Assembly: GCA_943325515.2 (NCBI GenBank) | Contig: CALPPS020000029.1 | Coordinates: 1 to 25,744 of the forward strand | DNA: 25,744 nt | DNA from: Flavobacterium psychrophilum | GTDB taxonomy: Bacteria > Bacteroidota > Bacteroidia > Flavobacteriales > Flavobacteriaceae | Reading direction: 5' to 3' | Part shown: piece after piece, positions 6,148 through 15,495 of the stretch | How positions within the stretch are numbered: position 1 is the stretch's first letter | Layout of the letters: the number at the start of each line of letters is the position of its first letter | Translations under genes and position numbers: made by a program | The notes under the pieces: generated by a model | Seen by the model: only the letters and a program-made list of their open reading frames with translations | The model's database searches: none | Told to the model about the DNA's origin: nothing

Positions 6148-6410
6148 TGATAAAAGAAAACATCAATCAAATGCAAGAATGGGCTCAGAGTAATAATCTT
6201 GATTTTATTAAGTTACTTGAAGAATATAAAGATCAAGTTAATTCAGGAAATGTAACACCTCAAGAAATTTATAGTAGAAGGTTCTGGGGATGGACAGGAT
6301 GGAGAAATGTTGGAGGATGTGATGAAGGTTTTCAAACTGTAGTAAATACACACTACTCATTTTGGATCAAAGATGTTGTGAAATACAATGAAATCCCTTG
6401 CAATAATTAA
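6147..6410 (+). CDS. A3: orphan C-terminal tip cassette of the A lipoprotein
   Basis: Eighty-seven residues if begun at TTG 6147. The A-like frame is open further upstream (LYFADVDRRDYKLTTFDV, equal to A1 residues 103-120) back to a TAA at 6033, but no ATG, GTG or TTG lies in that stretch, so the gene is 5'-truncated. It shares 143 perfect bp with A2 and 71 plus 58 perfect bp with A1. The tip starts YSRRFWGW, then diverges to TGWRNVGGCDEG; its cysteines are at 58 and 85. It has no export signal. It is best read as a silent or orphan tip cassette. Translation from the TTG is uncertain. Confidence 0.5.
   Translation: MIKENINQMQEWAQSNNLDFIKLLEEYKDQVNSGNVTPQEIYSRRFWGWTGWRNVGGCDEGFQTVVNTHYSFWIKDVVKYNEIPCNN
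6153..6295 (+). repeat. 143-bp perfect direct repeat, A3 copy
   Basis: Identical to 4823-4965, and contains the third 58-bp copy (6174-6231). Confidence 0.95.
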
Positions 6411-6436
6411 ATAACACTATCAATAAAAAATAAACA

Positions 6437-7333
6437 GTGCTTAAAAAAAAATATCACGTTATAATTGTTTTCCTCATAAGTTCAGTTTGTTTTTCCCAGA
6501 AAATAAAAGTGATTGACATTGTTTCTAATAATTCTATTCCTTATGCAAACTTTAGCATTTATAAAGATAAAAAAATAGTTCAAGGCAGCTATTGCAATGA
6601 GAATGGAGAAATGCTTATTAAGCAAGATTTATTATTTGATAGTATAGTCGTTTCTTGTATTGGATATGAAGAACAAAACTTTATCAAAGAAATGATAGTA
6701 AATGATACACTGTTTCTAAAACCAACAGTGTATCATCTTAAAGAAGTAGTAATAAAAACAAACAGAAACAATGATTTTGAAACCTTAGGTTTCGTAGAAA
6801 CAAAATCAAAATCACTTATAGGAGCTTTCAAAGGAATGGAAATCTGTACTTTTATTGAAAATCCATCTGGTGAAGTAAAATTTATACATTCATTCTTATT
6901 TAAAATAAGAAATACTAATAAAACTAAATTGGGTTTCAGACTTCATTTATACGAAATGGACACAATTAGAAGAACTCCAACACAAGAACTTCTTAATCAA
7001 GACATTATTGTAGTAATTGAAAACGACGGTAAAAAACAAATTGAACATGATGTTTCAGCTTATAGTATAGAATTACCTGCTAACGGGGCTTTTATAGGTA
7101 TTGAATGGCTTGGAGAATTAAATGAAGCTAATAATAATTTTGAGGATACTGTTTTCGAAAATGGATTTATCGAACTTAATGATAAAATCAATTCTTTCAC
7201 AACTTTTCAAAGAAATCGTTTTGGTGTTTTTCCTTGGTCAAATATGGAGCGTTTTAAGAAAGAAGCAGAAAATTATCAAAATTATAAAAACTGCCCAAAT
7301 GCATCTTTCGGCATCAAAGTTTATAAAGAATGA
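6437..7333 (+). CDS. B3: secreted protein with carboxypeptidase-D-like regulatory domain
   Basis: A 298-residue protein beginning at GTG. The start is chosen because it opens a good signal peptide (KKKYHVIIVFLISSVCFSQ) and no ATG lies nearby. The sandwich domain covers about 23-105 (SIPYANFSIYKDKKIVQGSY...CNENGEMLI...SCIGYEEQN) and ends LKEVVIKTN. The C-terminal domain shares with B2 the blocks FIENPSGEVKFIHSF, GFRLHLYEMD, IELPANGAFIGIEWLGE and the terminal NASFGIKVYKE. It follows A3 by 26 bp with no hairpin, unlike units 1 and 2. Its stop lies 6 bp from the convergent rpoN stop. Confidence 0.65.
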   Translation: MLKKKYHVIIVFLISSVCFSQKIKVIDIVSNNSIPYANFSIYKDKKIVQGSYCNENGEMLIKQDLLFDSIVVSCIGYEEQNFIKEMIVNDTLFLKPTVYHLKEVVIKTNRNNDFETLGFVETKSKSLIGAFKGMEICTFIENPSGEVKFIHSFLFKIRNTNKTKLGFRLHLYEMDTIRRTPTQELLNQDIIVVIENDGKKQIEHDVSAYSIELPANGAFIGIEWLGELNEANNNFEDTVFENGFIELNDKINSFTTFQRNRFGVFPWSNMERFKKEAENYQNYKNCPNASFGIKVYKE

Positions 7334-7396
7334 TAAATTTTAAATCTTCTTCCTCATTCTAGCCACAGGAATATCGAGTAAATCTCTATATTTTGC
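7297..7396 (+). repeat. 100-bp perfect direct repeat, copy spanning B3 and rpoN ends
   Basis: Identical to 5989-6088. This is the parental arrangement, because here the rpoN part continues into the complete gene. Confidence 0.95.
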
Positions 7397-8803
7397 AATT
7401 GTTCTTCTAGCAATAGGATAACCTCTTTCTCCCAAAATTTCGGCTAATTGATCATCAGGCAAAGGTTTGCTTTTATCTTCTTCCTCAATAATGGTTTTCA
7501 GAATATTTTTGATTTCCAATGTTGATACCTCTTCGCCTTGGTCATTTTTCATCGCTTCAGAAAAGAATTCTTTGATGAGTTTAGTACCATAAGGAGTATC
7601 AACATATTTGCTATTGGCTACACGGGAAACAGTAGAAATATCTAAACCAACTATATCGGCAATGTCTTTTAGAATCATCGGTTTCAACTTGGTTTCTTCA
7701 CCGTCAAGAAAGTATTCTTGTTGAAAATGCATAATGGCATTCATGGTCACAAATAGTGTTTCTTGTCGCTGACGAATAGCATCAATAAACCATTTAGCCG
7801 AGTCTAATTTTTGCTTGATAAACTGCACAGCATCTTTTTGTGAATGCGATTTATCGCGCGAGTCTTTATAGGTTTGCAACATTTCTTGGTAGTCTTTGGA
7901 AACATGCAATGAAGGCGCATTTCTGCCGTTTAATGTCAGTTCCAATTCACCCTCAACAATTCTAATGGCAAAATCGGGAACTATTTGTTCTACAGAGCGA
8001 CTGCTACTATCAAAAGAACCACCTGGTTTTGGGTTTAATTTTTCGATTTCTTCAATCGCTTTCTTCAATCTATCTTGAGTAATCTCGTATTTCTGAAGTA
8101 ATTTATCGTAATGTTTTTTGGTAAAAGCATCAAATTGATTTTCAATGATATCAATAGCTAATTCCACATATTCTGTTGGGGTTTTATGTTTCAATTGAAG
8201 CAATAAACACTCTTGCAAATCTCGTGCTCCAACACCCGAAGGTTCTAATTCATGCACAACATGAAGAATTTTTTCAACGGTTTTCTCATCGGTATAAATA
8301 CCTTGCGTAAACGCCATATCGTCAACAATATCCAAAATGGTTCTTCTTAAATAGCCATCATCATCAATACTTCCTACCAAAAATTCTGCAATACTTCTTT
8401 GATCGTCAGAAAGGATAAAAGTATTTAATTGATTAATCAAATCTTGGTGAAAACTTATTGATTCAGCAAAAGGTGTTTGACGGTCTTCATCGTCATCGCT
8501 ATAGTTATTGGCTTGTAGTTTGTAATCTGGAGTTTCGTCATTACTCAAATATTCATCTATATTGATTTCGGTATCAATATTTTCACTTCCTTCAAAATCA
8601 TCATATTCGTCATTATTATCAAATTCATCTTTTTCATATAATTCTTCCTCTTCTTTGCCACTTTCTAAAGCAGGGTTTTCAAATAACTCTTCTTTCAAGC
8701 GCTGTTCAAAAGCTTGCGTTGGCAGTTGAATTAACTTCATCAGCTGAATTTGCTGCGGAGATAATTTCTGAGATAATTTAAGATGTAGGAACTGCTTTAA
8801 CAT
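7340..8803 (-). CDS. rpoN: RNA polymerase sigma-54 factor
   Basis: A 487-residue alternative sigma factor that needs an AAA+ activator to melt promoters. Region I at the N terminus is glutamine/leucine-rich (LSQKLSPQQIQLMKLIQLP), followed by a very acidic stretch at about residues 45-110, as usual for region II. The core-binding region follows (LEPSGVGARDLQECLLLQLK). The DNA-binding part has the HTH LKDIADIVGLDISTVSRVAN, and the RpoN box ARRTIAKYRD lies at 465-474, close to the C terminus. The gene is complete. It follows asnS on the same strand by 76 bp and is probably cotranscribed with it. A copy of its last 57 bp lies at 6032-6088. It is convergent with B3. Confidence 0.97.
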   Translation of the reverse strand: MLKQFLHLKLSQKLSPQQIQLMKLIQLPTQAFEQRLKEELFENPALESGKEEEELYEKDEFDNNDEYDDFEGSENIDTEINIDEYLSNDETPDYKLQANNYSDDDEDRQTPFAESISFHQDLINQLNTFILSDDQRSIAEFLVGSIDDDGYLRRTILDIVDDMAFTQGIYTDEKTVEKILHVVHELEPSGVGARDLQECLLLQLKHKTPTEYVELAIDIIENQFDAFTKKHYDKLLQKYEITQDRLKKAIEEIEKLNPKPGGSFDSSSRSVEQIVPDFAIRIVEGELELTLNGRNAPSLHVSKDYQEMLQTYKDSRDKSHSQKDAVQFIKQKLDSAKWFIDAIRQRQETLFVTMNAIMHFQQEYFLDGEETKLKPMILKDIADIVGLDISTVSRVANSKYVDTPYGTKLIKEFFSEAMKNDQGEEVSTLEIKNILKTIIEEEDKSKPLPDDQLAEILGERGYPIARRTIAKYRDLLDIPVARMRKKI

Positions 8804-8879
8804 TATTGCGGGTTGTCGATTGTCAGATGTAAGTTGCCTGATATTATTTTAATAGATTTCGAAGAACAGACAACGGTTA

Positions 8880-10325
8880 TTAAAACTCTGCGCTTTGTGG
8901 CGTTCTTGGAAATGGAATTACATCACGAATATTAGTCATTCCGGTGACAAATAGCACTAATCTTTCAAATCCTAATCCGAAACCAGAGTGAACTGCCGAA
9001 CCAAAACGACGAGTGTCAAGATACCACCATAACTCTTCTTCATCAATACCAATCGCTTTCATTTTTTCAACTAAAACATCATAACGCTCTTCTCTTTGTG
9101 AACCACCAACAATCTCTCCAATGCCTGGGAATAAAATATCCATGGCACGAACGGTTTCTTTTCCTGGTTCAGTAGCATCATTCAAACGCATATAGAATGC
9201 TTTAATTTTCGCTGGATAATCATATAAAATCACCGGACAATTGAAGTGTTTTTCCACCAAGAACCGCTCGTGTTCTGATTGTAAATCTGCACCCCATTCT
9301 TCGATTAAGTATTGAAATTTTTTCTTTTTGTTTGGTGTTGATTCTCTTAAAATATCGATGGCTTCTGTATAAGTAACGCGTTTGAAATTATTGTTCATTA
9401 CAAAATTCAATTTCTCTAATAATGCCATTTCGCTGCGTTCTGCTTGTGGTTTTTGTTTTTCTTCGTCCAATAATCTTCCTTCTAAGAATTTCAAATCATC
9501 GGCACATTTGTCAACGGTATATTTAATAACATACTTGATAAAGTCTTCTGCCAAATCCATGTTGTCAATCAAGTCATTGAAAGCCACTTCAGGTTCAATC
9601 ATCCAGAATTCTGCCAAGTGACGCGATGTATTAGAATTTTCAGCACGAAAAGTGGGTCCAAAAGTATAAATCTGACCTAAAGCCATGGCAAAAGTTTCCC
9701 CTTCCAATTGTCCAGAAACCGTAAGGTTAGTATGTTTTCCGAAGAAATCTTTTTTGTAATCAATTTGTCCGTCTTCGGTTCTTGGCAAACTGTCTAAAGG
9801 CAAGGAAGTGACTTGGAACATTTCTCCTGCACCTTCTGCATCAGCTCCTGTGATTATTGGTGTATTTACATAAACAAATCCTCTTTCTTGAAAATAGGTA
9901 TGAACTGCATGCGCCAATACCGAACGCACTCTCATAATGGCTCCAAAAGCATTGGTTCTTACTCTTAAATGAGCATTTTCTCTTAGGAATTCTAAGGAAT
10001 GTTTCTTAGGTTGCATGGGAAATTTCTCGGCATCACAGTCGCCAAGGATTTCTAATTGCGCCACTTGGATTTCATATTTTTGTCCAGCACCTTGGCTTTC
10101 TACTAATTTTCCAGTCAACGCTACAGCAGTTCCGGTATTAATTCTTTTTAAGGTTTCTTCGGGTGTGTTTTCAAAATCGACTACGCACTGCAAATTATGA
10201 ATGGTTGAACCATCGTTCAACGCAATAAACTGATTGTTTCTAAAAGTTCTTACCCAACCTTTTACGGTTACTTCATAGTTCGTTTTCGTACTGCTTAGTA
10301 ATTCTTTAACTTTTGAATGTTTCAT
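8880..10325 (-). CDS. asnS: Asparaginyl-tRNA synthetase
   Basis: Charges tRNA-Asn with asparagine in the cytoplasm. The 481 residues show an N-terminal OB-fold anticodon-binding domain (about 18-100, [20 protein letters not shown]) and a class IIb catalytic core. Motif 2 is [20 protein letters not shown] (226-245). Motif 3 is [15 protein letters not shown], within the C-terminal 34 residues, which end in RTPQSAEF, a common end of AsnRS. A TATATTTG box (minus strand, 10377-10384) lies about 50 nt upstream of the ATG. rpoN follows on the same strand. The presence of a full AsnRS indicates direct charging of tRNA-Asn. Confidence 0.98.
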   Translation of the reverse strand: MKHSKVKELLSSTKTNYEVTVKGWVRTFRNNQFIALNDGSTIHNLQCVVDFENTPEETLKRINTGTAVALTGKLVESQGAGQKYEIQVAQLEILGDCDAEKFPMQPKKHSLEFLRENAHLRVRTNAFGAIMRVRSVLAHAVHTYFQERGFVYVNTPIITGADAEGAGEMFQVTSLPLDSLPRTEDGQIDYKKDFFGKHTNLTVSGQLEGETFAMALGQIYTFGPTFRAENSNTSRHLAEFWMIEPEVAFNDLIDNMDLAEDFIKYVIKYTVDKCADDLKFLEGRLLDEEKQKPQAERSEMALLEKLNFVMNNNFKRVTYTEAIDILRESTPNKKKKFQYLIEEWGADLQSEHERFLVEKHFNCPVILYDYPAKIKAFYMRLNDATEPGKETVRAMDILFPGIGEIVGGSQREERYDVLVEKMKAIGIDEEELWWYLDTRRFGSAVHSGFGLGFERLVLFVTGMTNIRDVIPFPRTPQSAEF

Positions 10326-10376
10326 TTTGGAATAAGGATTTTAAAATTTTAGATTTTAGTGTCTTAAATCTAATTG

Positions 10377-10384
10377 CAAATATA
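10377..10384 (-). promoter_or_regulatory. Candidate -7 promoter element for asnS-rpoN
   Basis: Read on the minus strand this is TATATTTG, an exact TAnnTTTG match, placed 51 nt upstream of the asnS ATG and just past the end of the RND transporter gene. No good -33 TTG was found at the expected distance. Confidence 0.4.
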
Positions 10385-10389
10385 ATTTT

Positions 10390-12813
10390 TTATTTTTCTA
10401 TTATTTTGTTTGTATCTATTTGTTCTTCGTTATTATCGCGATATATGTTGATAATTGATTCTTCGGTTAACTCTTTTTTACGGTTCCATTTTTCAGTGGT
10501 TAATACTAAGGCAGGAAGCACTACTAAATTAGCAAACATAGCAAAGGTAAGCGTAACCGAAATTAATCCACCTAAAGCAATTGTGCCGCCAAAACTTGAC
10601 AAAGTGAAAATAGCAAAACCAAAAATCAAGACCACCGATGTGTAGAAAGTACTAACGCCCGTTTCATGCAATGCACTGATTACCGCTTTTTTAATTTTTC
10701 CGCCGTTTTGAATTAAGTCATGACGATATTTTGCCATGAATTGTATGGCATTATCTACAGAAATTCCAAAGGCAATACTAAACACTAAGATGGTTGAAGG
10801 CTTTAAGGGAATACCAAAATAACCCATCAATCCAGAGGTAATGCATAGCGGTAAAATATTGGTCACCACCGACGCAAAAATCATTTTCCAGGAACGGAAC
10901 ATATAAGCCATTAAACTTGCAATAAGTAGGATAGCAAATATCAAAGACTCAATAAGGTTATTGACTAAGTAGGATGTTCCTTTTTGAAACACTAAAGCTT
11001 TTCCGGTCAGAGTAACTTCATATCGGTCACTAGGAAAAATTGTATTGATTTTAGCATGGAGTTTCTTTTCGATTTTTGCCATTTTTTCCGTGCCAATATC
11101 TTTCATGAAAGTTGTTACTCGGGCATATTGTCCCGTTTTATCGACATAACTTTTCATTAAATTATCCTTTGAATTTTTTGAAGCATTTTTGGCATAAGAA
11201 ATAATAAATGCTTGTTCCTGAGAATTGGGCAAATCATAATATGCAGGATTGCCATTATAAAAAGCTTGCTTGGAGTATTTTACCAAATTGACAATAGAAA
11301 CGGGTTTTGATAGTTCTGGAATGCTATCAATAGTTTTTTGGAGTTCATCCATTTTTCGCAAAGTAGATGATTTCATGACCCCTTTTTTGTGTTTGGTATC
11401 AATCATAATTTCTAAGGGCATAACCCCTTTGAATTCTTTTTCGAAAAAAAGAATATCTTGGAAAAAGGAAGCGCTTTTTGGCATCTCACTAATCAAACTA
11501 CCAGAAACTTTCATCTGAGAAATGCCGATAACACTTAAAACTAATAATAAACCATAGATAGTGTAAATTAAATTTCGGTTGTATTTAACTAGGTTTTCTA
11601 CCCAATTTAAAATAGCCGAAAGATAATTTTTACTCAAATGGTTGAGGTGTTTTTCTTTTGGCAAAGGCAAGAAGCTGTAAACAATTGGGACAACCACCAA
11701 TGTTAAAAGATAAACCGTTATTACATTGATTGAAGTTATCAATCCAAATTCAAAAAGCAAATCGTTTCCAGTAATCATAAACGTAGCAAAACCGATAGCA
11801 GTTGTCAAATTGGTCATCAAAGTAGAAACTCCAATTTTTGAAATAACCCTTTGCAAAGCTTTCGCTTGATTGCGGTGTATTTTGATTTCTTGTTGGTATT
11901 TATTAATCAGAAAAATACAATTGGTAATGCCAATTACGATAATCAAAGGTGGAATTATGGCTGTTAAAATCGTGATTTTATAATGAAATAGTCCCAGTGT
12001 TCCAAAAGACCACATTACGCCTACAATCAAAATACAAATAGAAATGAAAGTGGCTCTGTAGGAACGGAAAAACAAGAAAAATATTAATGAAGTAATGAAT
12101 AGGGCAGCACCAATAAACAACCCGATTTCCCCTTTCATATTTTCGGTATTGATAGTCCGGATATAGGGCATTCCTGATACTTTCAAGTCAATTTTAGTTG
12201 CTTTTTCAAACTTATCAACTTCAGGAACCAATATATTTAAAATAAATTCTTTTCTGATAGGAGAATTAACAACTTCTTTTTTAATATAAATTGCAGCACG
12301 AATACTTCCTGATTTTTTGTTGAAAAGCAATCCTTCATAAAAAGGCAAATCATTGAAAAGTTGTTTTTTGATTTGCAATAAATAATTTGGGTCAAGTGTT
12401 CTTTTTTGGTCAAGTAACGGAACTAATTCAAACTTTTCTAAAGAATCATTTTTTACTAGTTTTTTCAAGTCATTGAGAGAAACAACCAATTCAATTTCTT
12501 TTCTAGATTTTAAATTAGTCATCATTTCATTCCAAGCTTTGTAAGCTTTAGGAGTAAAATATGTATTGTCTTTTAAGCCTATAACAACAAGATTTCCTTC
12601 TTCGCCAAAGGTTTTTAGAAATTTTTGGTAATCTTTATTTGCAGCATGGTTTTTTGGCAATAAGTTAGCTTCATTATAGGTCATTCCAACGTTTTTCCAT
12701 TGAAACGCAAAGAATACGGTAAGGATTAGGATAAATATACTAATCGTAATTCTGTTTCTAAGAATTTTACCTGCAATAAATTCCCAAAATCCTACTTTAA
12801 TTTTCTTTTTCAT
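10390..12813 (-). CDS. RND/MMPL-type exporter
   Basis: A membrane transporter of about 807 residues from the RND superfamily. An N-terminal membrane helix and a roughly 180-residue extracytoplasmic loop precede a block of five or six helices (sterol-sensing/MMPL type, with VIGITNCIFLINKYQQE and the GVSTLMTNLTTAIGFATF block). The pattern is then repeated, with FGISVDNAIQFMAKYRHD and HETGVSTFYTSVVLIFGFAIF in the second block. Two-fold organisation at this length fits the 'predicted exporter' branch rather than full AcrB-type pumps; the substrate is unknown. The start MKKKIKVGFWEF is preferred over an ATG 33 bp upstream, because a TACCTTTG -7-like box overlaps that longer start and the extra 11 residues are atypical. 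No periplasmic adaptor gene is adjacent. Confidence 0.85.
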   Translation of the reverse strand: MKKKIKVGFWEFIAGKILRNRITISIFILILTVFFAFQWKNVGMTYNEANLLPKNHAANKDYQKFLKTFGEEGNLVVIGLKDNTYFTPKAYKAWNEMMTNLKSRKEIELVVSLNDLKKLVKNDSLEKFELVPLLDQKRTLDPNYLLQIKKQLFNDLPFYEGLLFNKKSGSIRAAIYIKKEVVNSPIRKEFILNILVPEVDKFEKATKIDLKVSGMPYIRTINTENMKGEIGLFIGAALFITSLIFFLFFRSYRATFISICILIVGVMWSFGTLGLFHYKITILTAIIPPLIIVIGITNCIFLINKYQQEIKIHRNQAKALQRVISKIGVSTLMTNLTTAIGFATFMITGNDLLFEFGLITSINVITVYLLTLVVVPIVYSFLPLPKEKHLNHLSKNYLSAILNWVENLVKYNRNLIYTIYGLLLVLSVIGISQMKVSGSLISEMPKSASFFQDILFFEKEFKGVMPLEIMIDTKHKKGVMKSSTLRKMDELQKTIDSIPELSKPVSIVNLVKYSKQAFYNGNPAYYDLPNSQEQAFIISYAKNASKNSKDNLMKSYVDKTGQYARVTTFMKDIGTEKMAKIEKKLHAKINTIFPSDRYEVTLTGKALVFQKGTSYLVNNLIESLIFAILLIASLMAYMFRSWKMIFASVVTNILPLCITSGLMGYFGIPLKPSTILVFSIAFGISVDNAIQFMAKYRHDLIQNGGKIKKAVISALHETGVSTFYTSVVLIFGFAIFTLSSFGGTIALGGLISVTLTFAMFANLVVLPALVLTTEKWNRKKELTEESIINIYRDNNEEQIDTNKIIEK

Positions 12814-12833
12814 TATAAAGTTAAAAACGGTTG

Positions 12834-12841
12834 CAAAGGTA
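12834..12841 (-). promoter_or_regulatory. Candidate -7 element for the RND exporter
   Basis: Minus-strand TACCTTTG matches TAnnTTTG and ends 21 nt before the ATG at 12813. If used, transcription would begin downstream of the alternative ATG at 12846, supporting the shorter protein. No -33 TTG is apparent. Confidence 0.35.
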
Positions 12842-13000
12842 ATCAAAACCTAAAAAGGAGTAATTGATTTTTGTAAAGTTTTGCTAATTTTTAACAACGA
12901 TTCATGGTTCAGTTTTAAATAATTGTTATTCATTAAAAAAAATTTAAAAAATTACATTCGTTTTTATCATATTTGTAAAAGGAACTAGCGCAACAAAATA

Positions 13001-15304
13001 ATGAGAAACTTTAAAAATACTTTATTTTATATTATAGTCACAGGTGGATTTATTTGGTTGATGTACTGGATTGTAGAACAAGGTAAATTATTGGAAGTTG
13101 GAAAAAAAATTGTTTCGCCAACCTCTAAAGACAACCAATGGATTCAGTTTTTAAGTTCGCTTTTCCATAATCTAAAACATCCGTTAGCTTTATTGTTAAT
13201 CCAAATTATAACCATAGTTCTTGTAGCCAGAATTTTTGGATGGATTTTTAGGAAAATTGGACAACCATCAGTTATTGGAGAAATTATTGCAGGAATAGTT
13301 CTGGGGCCATCTTTATTTGGCTTGTATTTTCCCGACATGAAAGAAGCATTATTTCCGGCAGTTTCTTTAGGCAACCTACAAATGTTAAGTCAAGTAGGAT
13401 TAATCCTTTTCATGTTTGTCATTGGTATGGAATTGGATTTGAAAGCATTAAAAAATAAAGCTAATGAAGCAGTTGTAATTAGTCATGCAAGTATAGTAAT
13501 TCCCTTTGCCTTTGGGATAGGTTTATCTTATTTCATTTATCCCAATTTTGTTCCAAAAGAAATTAATCCTTTAACTGGTTTAGAACAAATCAAAATCCCT
13601 TTTCTGTCTTTTGGTTTATTTATGGGAATTGCTATGAGTATTACTGCATTTCCAGTTTTAGCAAGAATTGTACAAGAACGAGGTATTCATAAAACAAGAT
13701 TAGGCACTATTGTCATCACTTGTGCTGCAGCCGATGATATTACCGCTTGGTGTTTGTTAGCAGCTGTTATTGCCATTGTAAAAGCAGGAAGCTTTGTTAG
13801 TTCTATCTATGTTATAGGATTGGCTATTCTATATGTTTTGATGATGCTTTTTGTTGTAAAACCTTTTTTGAAGCGAATAGGTGATTTGTATGGCAAAAAA
13901 GACAATGTAAAAAAATCGGTGGTTGCCATATTTTTTTTAACGCTAATTGTTTCTGCTTATTTAACAGAAATTATTGGTATCCACGCACTATTTGGGGCTT
14001 TTATGGCGGGTGCTATTATGCCTGACATAGCTAAATTCAGAAATATTTTCATCGAAAAAGTGGAAGATATTGCCGTTATTCTTTTCTTGCCTTTATTCTT
14101 TGTATTCACGGGATTAAATACAAATATAGGCTTGATAAATGATCCATACTTGTGGAAAATTACGGGGTATATCATTTTAGTTGCAGTAGGGGGAAAATTC
14201 TTCGGAAGTGCATTAGCAGCAAAGTTTGTCGGTCAAAATTGGCGCGAAAGTTTAACTATTGGTGCTTTGATGAATACCCGAGGATTGATGGAATTAGTAG
14301 TGCTTAATATTGGTTTTGAGTTAGGGGTTCTTTCTCCAAAAATATTCACAATGATGGTAATCATGGCTTTAGTCACTACATTCATGACAGGGCCAGCATT
14401 GGATATTATTAATTTTATTTTTAAGACTAAAAACGATATTATTCCATCTGAGATCAAGAAAGATTCAAAATTCAAAATTCTAATTTCTTTTGGGAATAAT
14501 GAAAAAGGGAAATCTTTACTTCGTTTAGCAAATAGCTTGGTTAAAAACCAACAAGAAGAGTCTAATGTGACCGCAATGCATTTAACTTTGAGTGATGAAA
14601 TGCATGCTTATAATTTGGAAGAATATGAAAAAGAAACTTTTGAACCAATAGTTAATGAATCAAAAAAATTAGACCAAAAAATAACTACCATTTTCAAAGC
14701 AACTGGTGATATAGAATCCGATATTGCCGATGTGGCACAAGAAGGGCAATATGATTTAGTATTGGTAGGTTTAGGTAAATCAATTTTTGAGGGCACCATC
14801 CTTGGAAAAGTTTTAGGATTCACCTCAAGAATTATAAACCCAGACAGACTATTAGATAAATTCAAAGGAAAAGAAGGCTTGTTCGAAAACTCTCCTTTTG
14901 ATGACAGAACTAGATTGATTATTTCTAAAACCAAGACACCACTAGGTATTTTAATAGATAAGGATTTATATCAAGTGCAAAAAGTTTTTGTAGGATTGTA
15001 TAGCATTGGTGATGTTTTCTTAATTGATTATGCACAAAAATTGATACATAATAACAATGCCATTGTAACCATTTTGGATAACAACGGACATAATAAAAAC
15101 AATTTTACCATCCAAAACTCATTAGTGGCTTTGGAAGAAAAGTACCCAAATAATTTTGAAGTTTTTCAACCTAATCAAATCAATAAACCATTTTTAATAG
15201 AACAAGATTTGGCGATTTTTAGTTTGGATACATGGAAAAAACTTGTAGATGATGAGGTTTCTTGGCTGACAGATGTTCCTTCGGTTTTGATTATAAAACC
15301 TTAA
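13001..15304 (+). CDS. CPA2-family cation/proton antiporter with cytosolic USP-like domain
   Basis: A 767-residue membrane protein. A first helix (about 8-25) and a linker precede a Na+/H+-exchanger domain at about residues 60-460 with 12 or so helices. Landmarks include GQPSVIGEIIAGIVLGPSLF (87-106), FMFVIGMELDL, ITAFPVLARIVQERG and the paired aspartates AAADDITAW (242-250) at the expected ion-binding helix. After the last helix, residues about 490-630 resemble a universal-stress-protein fold (KILISFGNNEKGKSLLRLAN; DLVLVGLGKS), as in other Bacteroidota antiporters of this type. It exchanges H+ for Na+ or K+ across the inner membrane; the ion cannot be read from sequence. It is divergent from the RND exporter gene. 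Confidence 0.9.
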   Translation: MRNFKNTLFYIIVTGGFIWLMYWIVEQGKLLEVGKKIVSPTSKDNQWIQFLSSLFHNLKHPLALLLIQIITIVLVARIFGWIFRKIGQPSVIGEIIAGIVLGPSLFGLYFPDMKEALFPAVSLGNLQMLSQVGLILFMFVIGMELDLKALKNKANEAVVISHASIVIPFAFGIGLSYFIYPNFVPKEINPLTGLEQIKIPFLSFGLFMGIAMSITAFPVLARIVQERGIHKTRLGTIVITCAAADDITAWCLLAAVIAIVKAGSFVSSIYVIGLAILYVLMMLFVVKPFLKRIGDLYGKKDNVKKSVVAIFFLTLIVSAYLTEIIGIHALFGAFMAGAIMPDIAKFRNIFIEKVEDIAVILFLPLFFVFTGLNTNIGLINDPYLWKITGYIILVAVGGKFFGSALAAKFVGQNWRESLTIGALMNTRGLMELVVLNIGFELGVLSPKIFTMMVIMALVTTFMTGPALDIINFIFKTKNDIIPSEIKKDSKFKILISFGNNEKGKSLLRLANSLVKNQQEESNVTAMHLTLSDEMHAYNLEEYEKETFEPIVNESKKLDQKITTIFKATGDIESDIADVAQEGQYDLVLVGLGKSIFEGTILGKVLGFTSRIINPDRLLDKFKGKEGLFENSPFDDRTRLIISKTKTPLGILIDKDLYQVQKVFVGLYSIGDVFLIDYAQKLIHNNNAIVTILDNNGHNKNNFTIQNSLVALEEKYPNNFEVFQPNQINKPFLIEQDLAIFSLDTWKKLVDDEVSWLTDVPSVLIIKP

Positions 15305-15354
15305 AGTGGACAAATTATTTTATTGATTTTTGTAATCATTGACACATGAGGTTC

Positions 15355-15391
15355 TTAACAATGAGTTAACATATCTATTATTATCTTAACA
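15355..15391 (+). promoter_or_regulatory. TTAACA direct repeats upstream of the TonB receptor (Pho-box-like)
   Basis: TTAACA occurs at 15355-15360, 15366-15371 (11 bp start to start) and 15386-15391. Direct hexamers at one-helical-turn spacing are the architecture of PhoP/PhoB boxes; TT(A/T/C)ACA is the Bacillus PhoP consensus. In A/T-rich DNA chance matches are possible, and the third copy is off register. Confidence 0.35.
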
Positions 15392-15466
15392 GTAAATGTA
15401 CTTTTAAACTTTTATAGAATAACAATTACTTAATTTTTAAATAACTATGTTCTTTTTTTTAGGTTA

Positions 15467-15474
15467 TATTTTTG
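15467..15474 (+). promoter_or_regulatory. Candidate -7 promoter element for the TonB receptor
   Basis: TATTTTTG matches TAnnTTTG and lies 22 bp before the ATG at 15496. It overlaps the earlier in-frame ATG at 15472, which argues against that start. The -33 TTG is not clear. Confidence 0.35.
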
Positions 15475-15495
15475 TTTTTTTTAACAAGATATATC

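Noticed and set aside
7122..7343. Plus-strand open frame of 73 codons inside the end of B3
   Set aside because: It is out of frame within the well-supported B3 gene and has a lysine/isoleucine-rich composition typical of A/T-rich shadow frames.
3273..7396. CRISPR array or insertion sequence as the explanation of the repeats
   Set aside because: The repeats are coding, few, of different lengths and separated by about 1.1-2.5 kb; no transposase gene or terminal inverted repeats are seen.
79..10325. Functional asparagine cluster linking asparaginase with asnS
   Set aside because: The genes are on opposite strands, 8 kb apart and separated by an accessory island; the proximity is likely incidental.
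15472..15495. Earlier ATG of the TonB receptor
   Set aside because: It adds eight residues before a normal signal peptide and overlaps the promoter-like box at 15467-15474.
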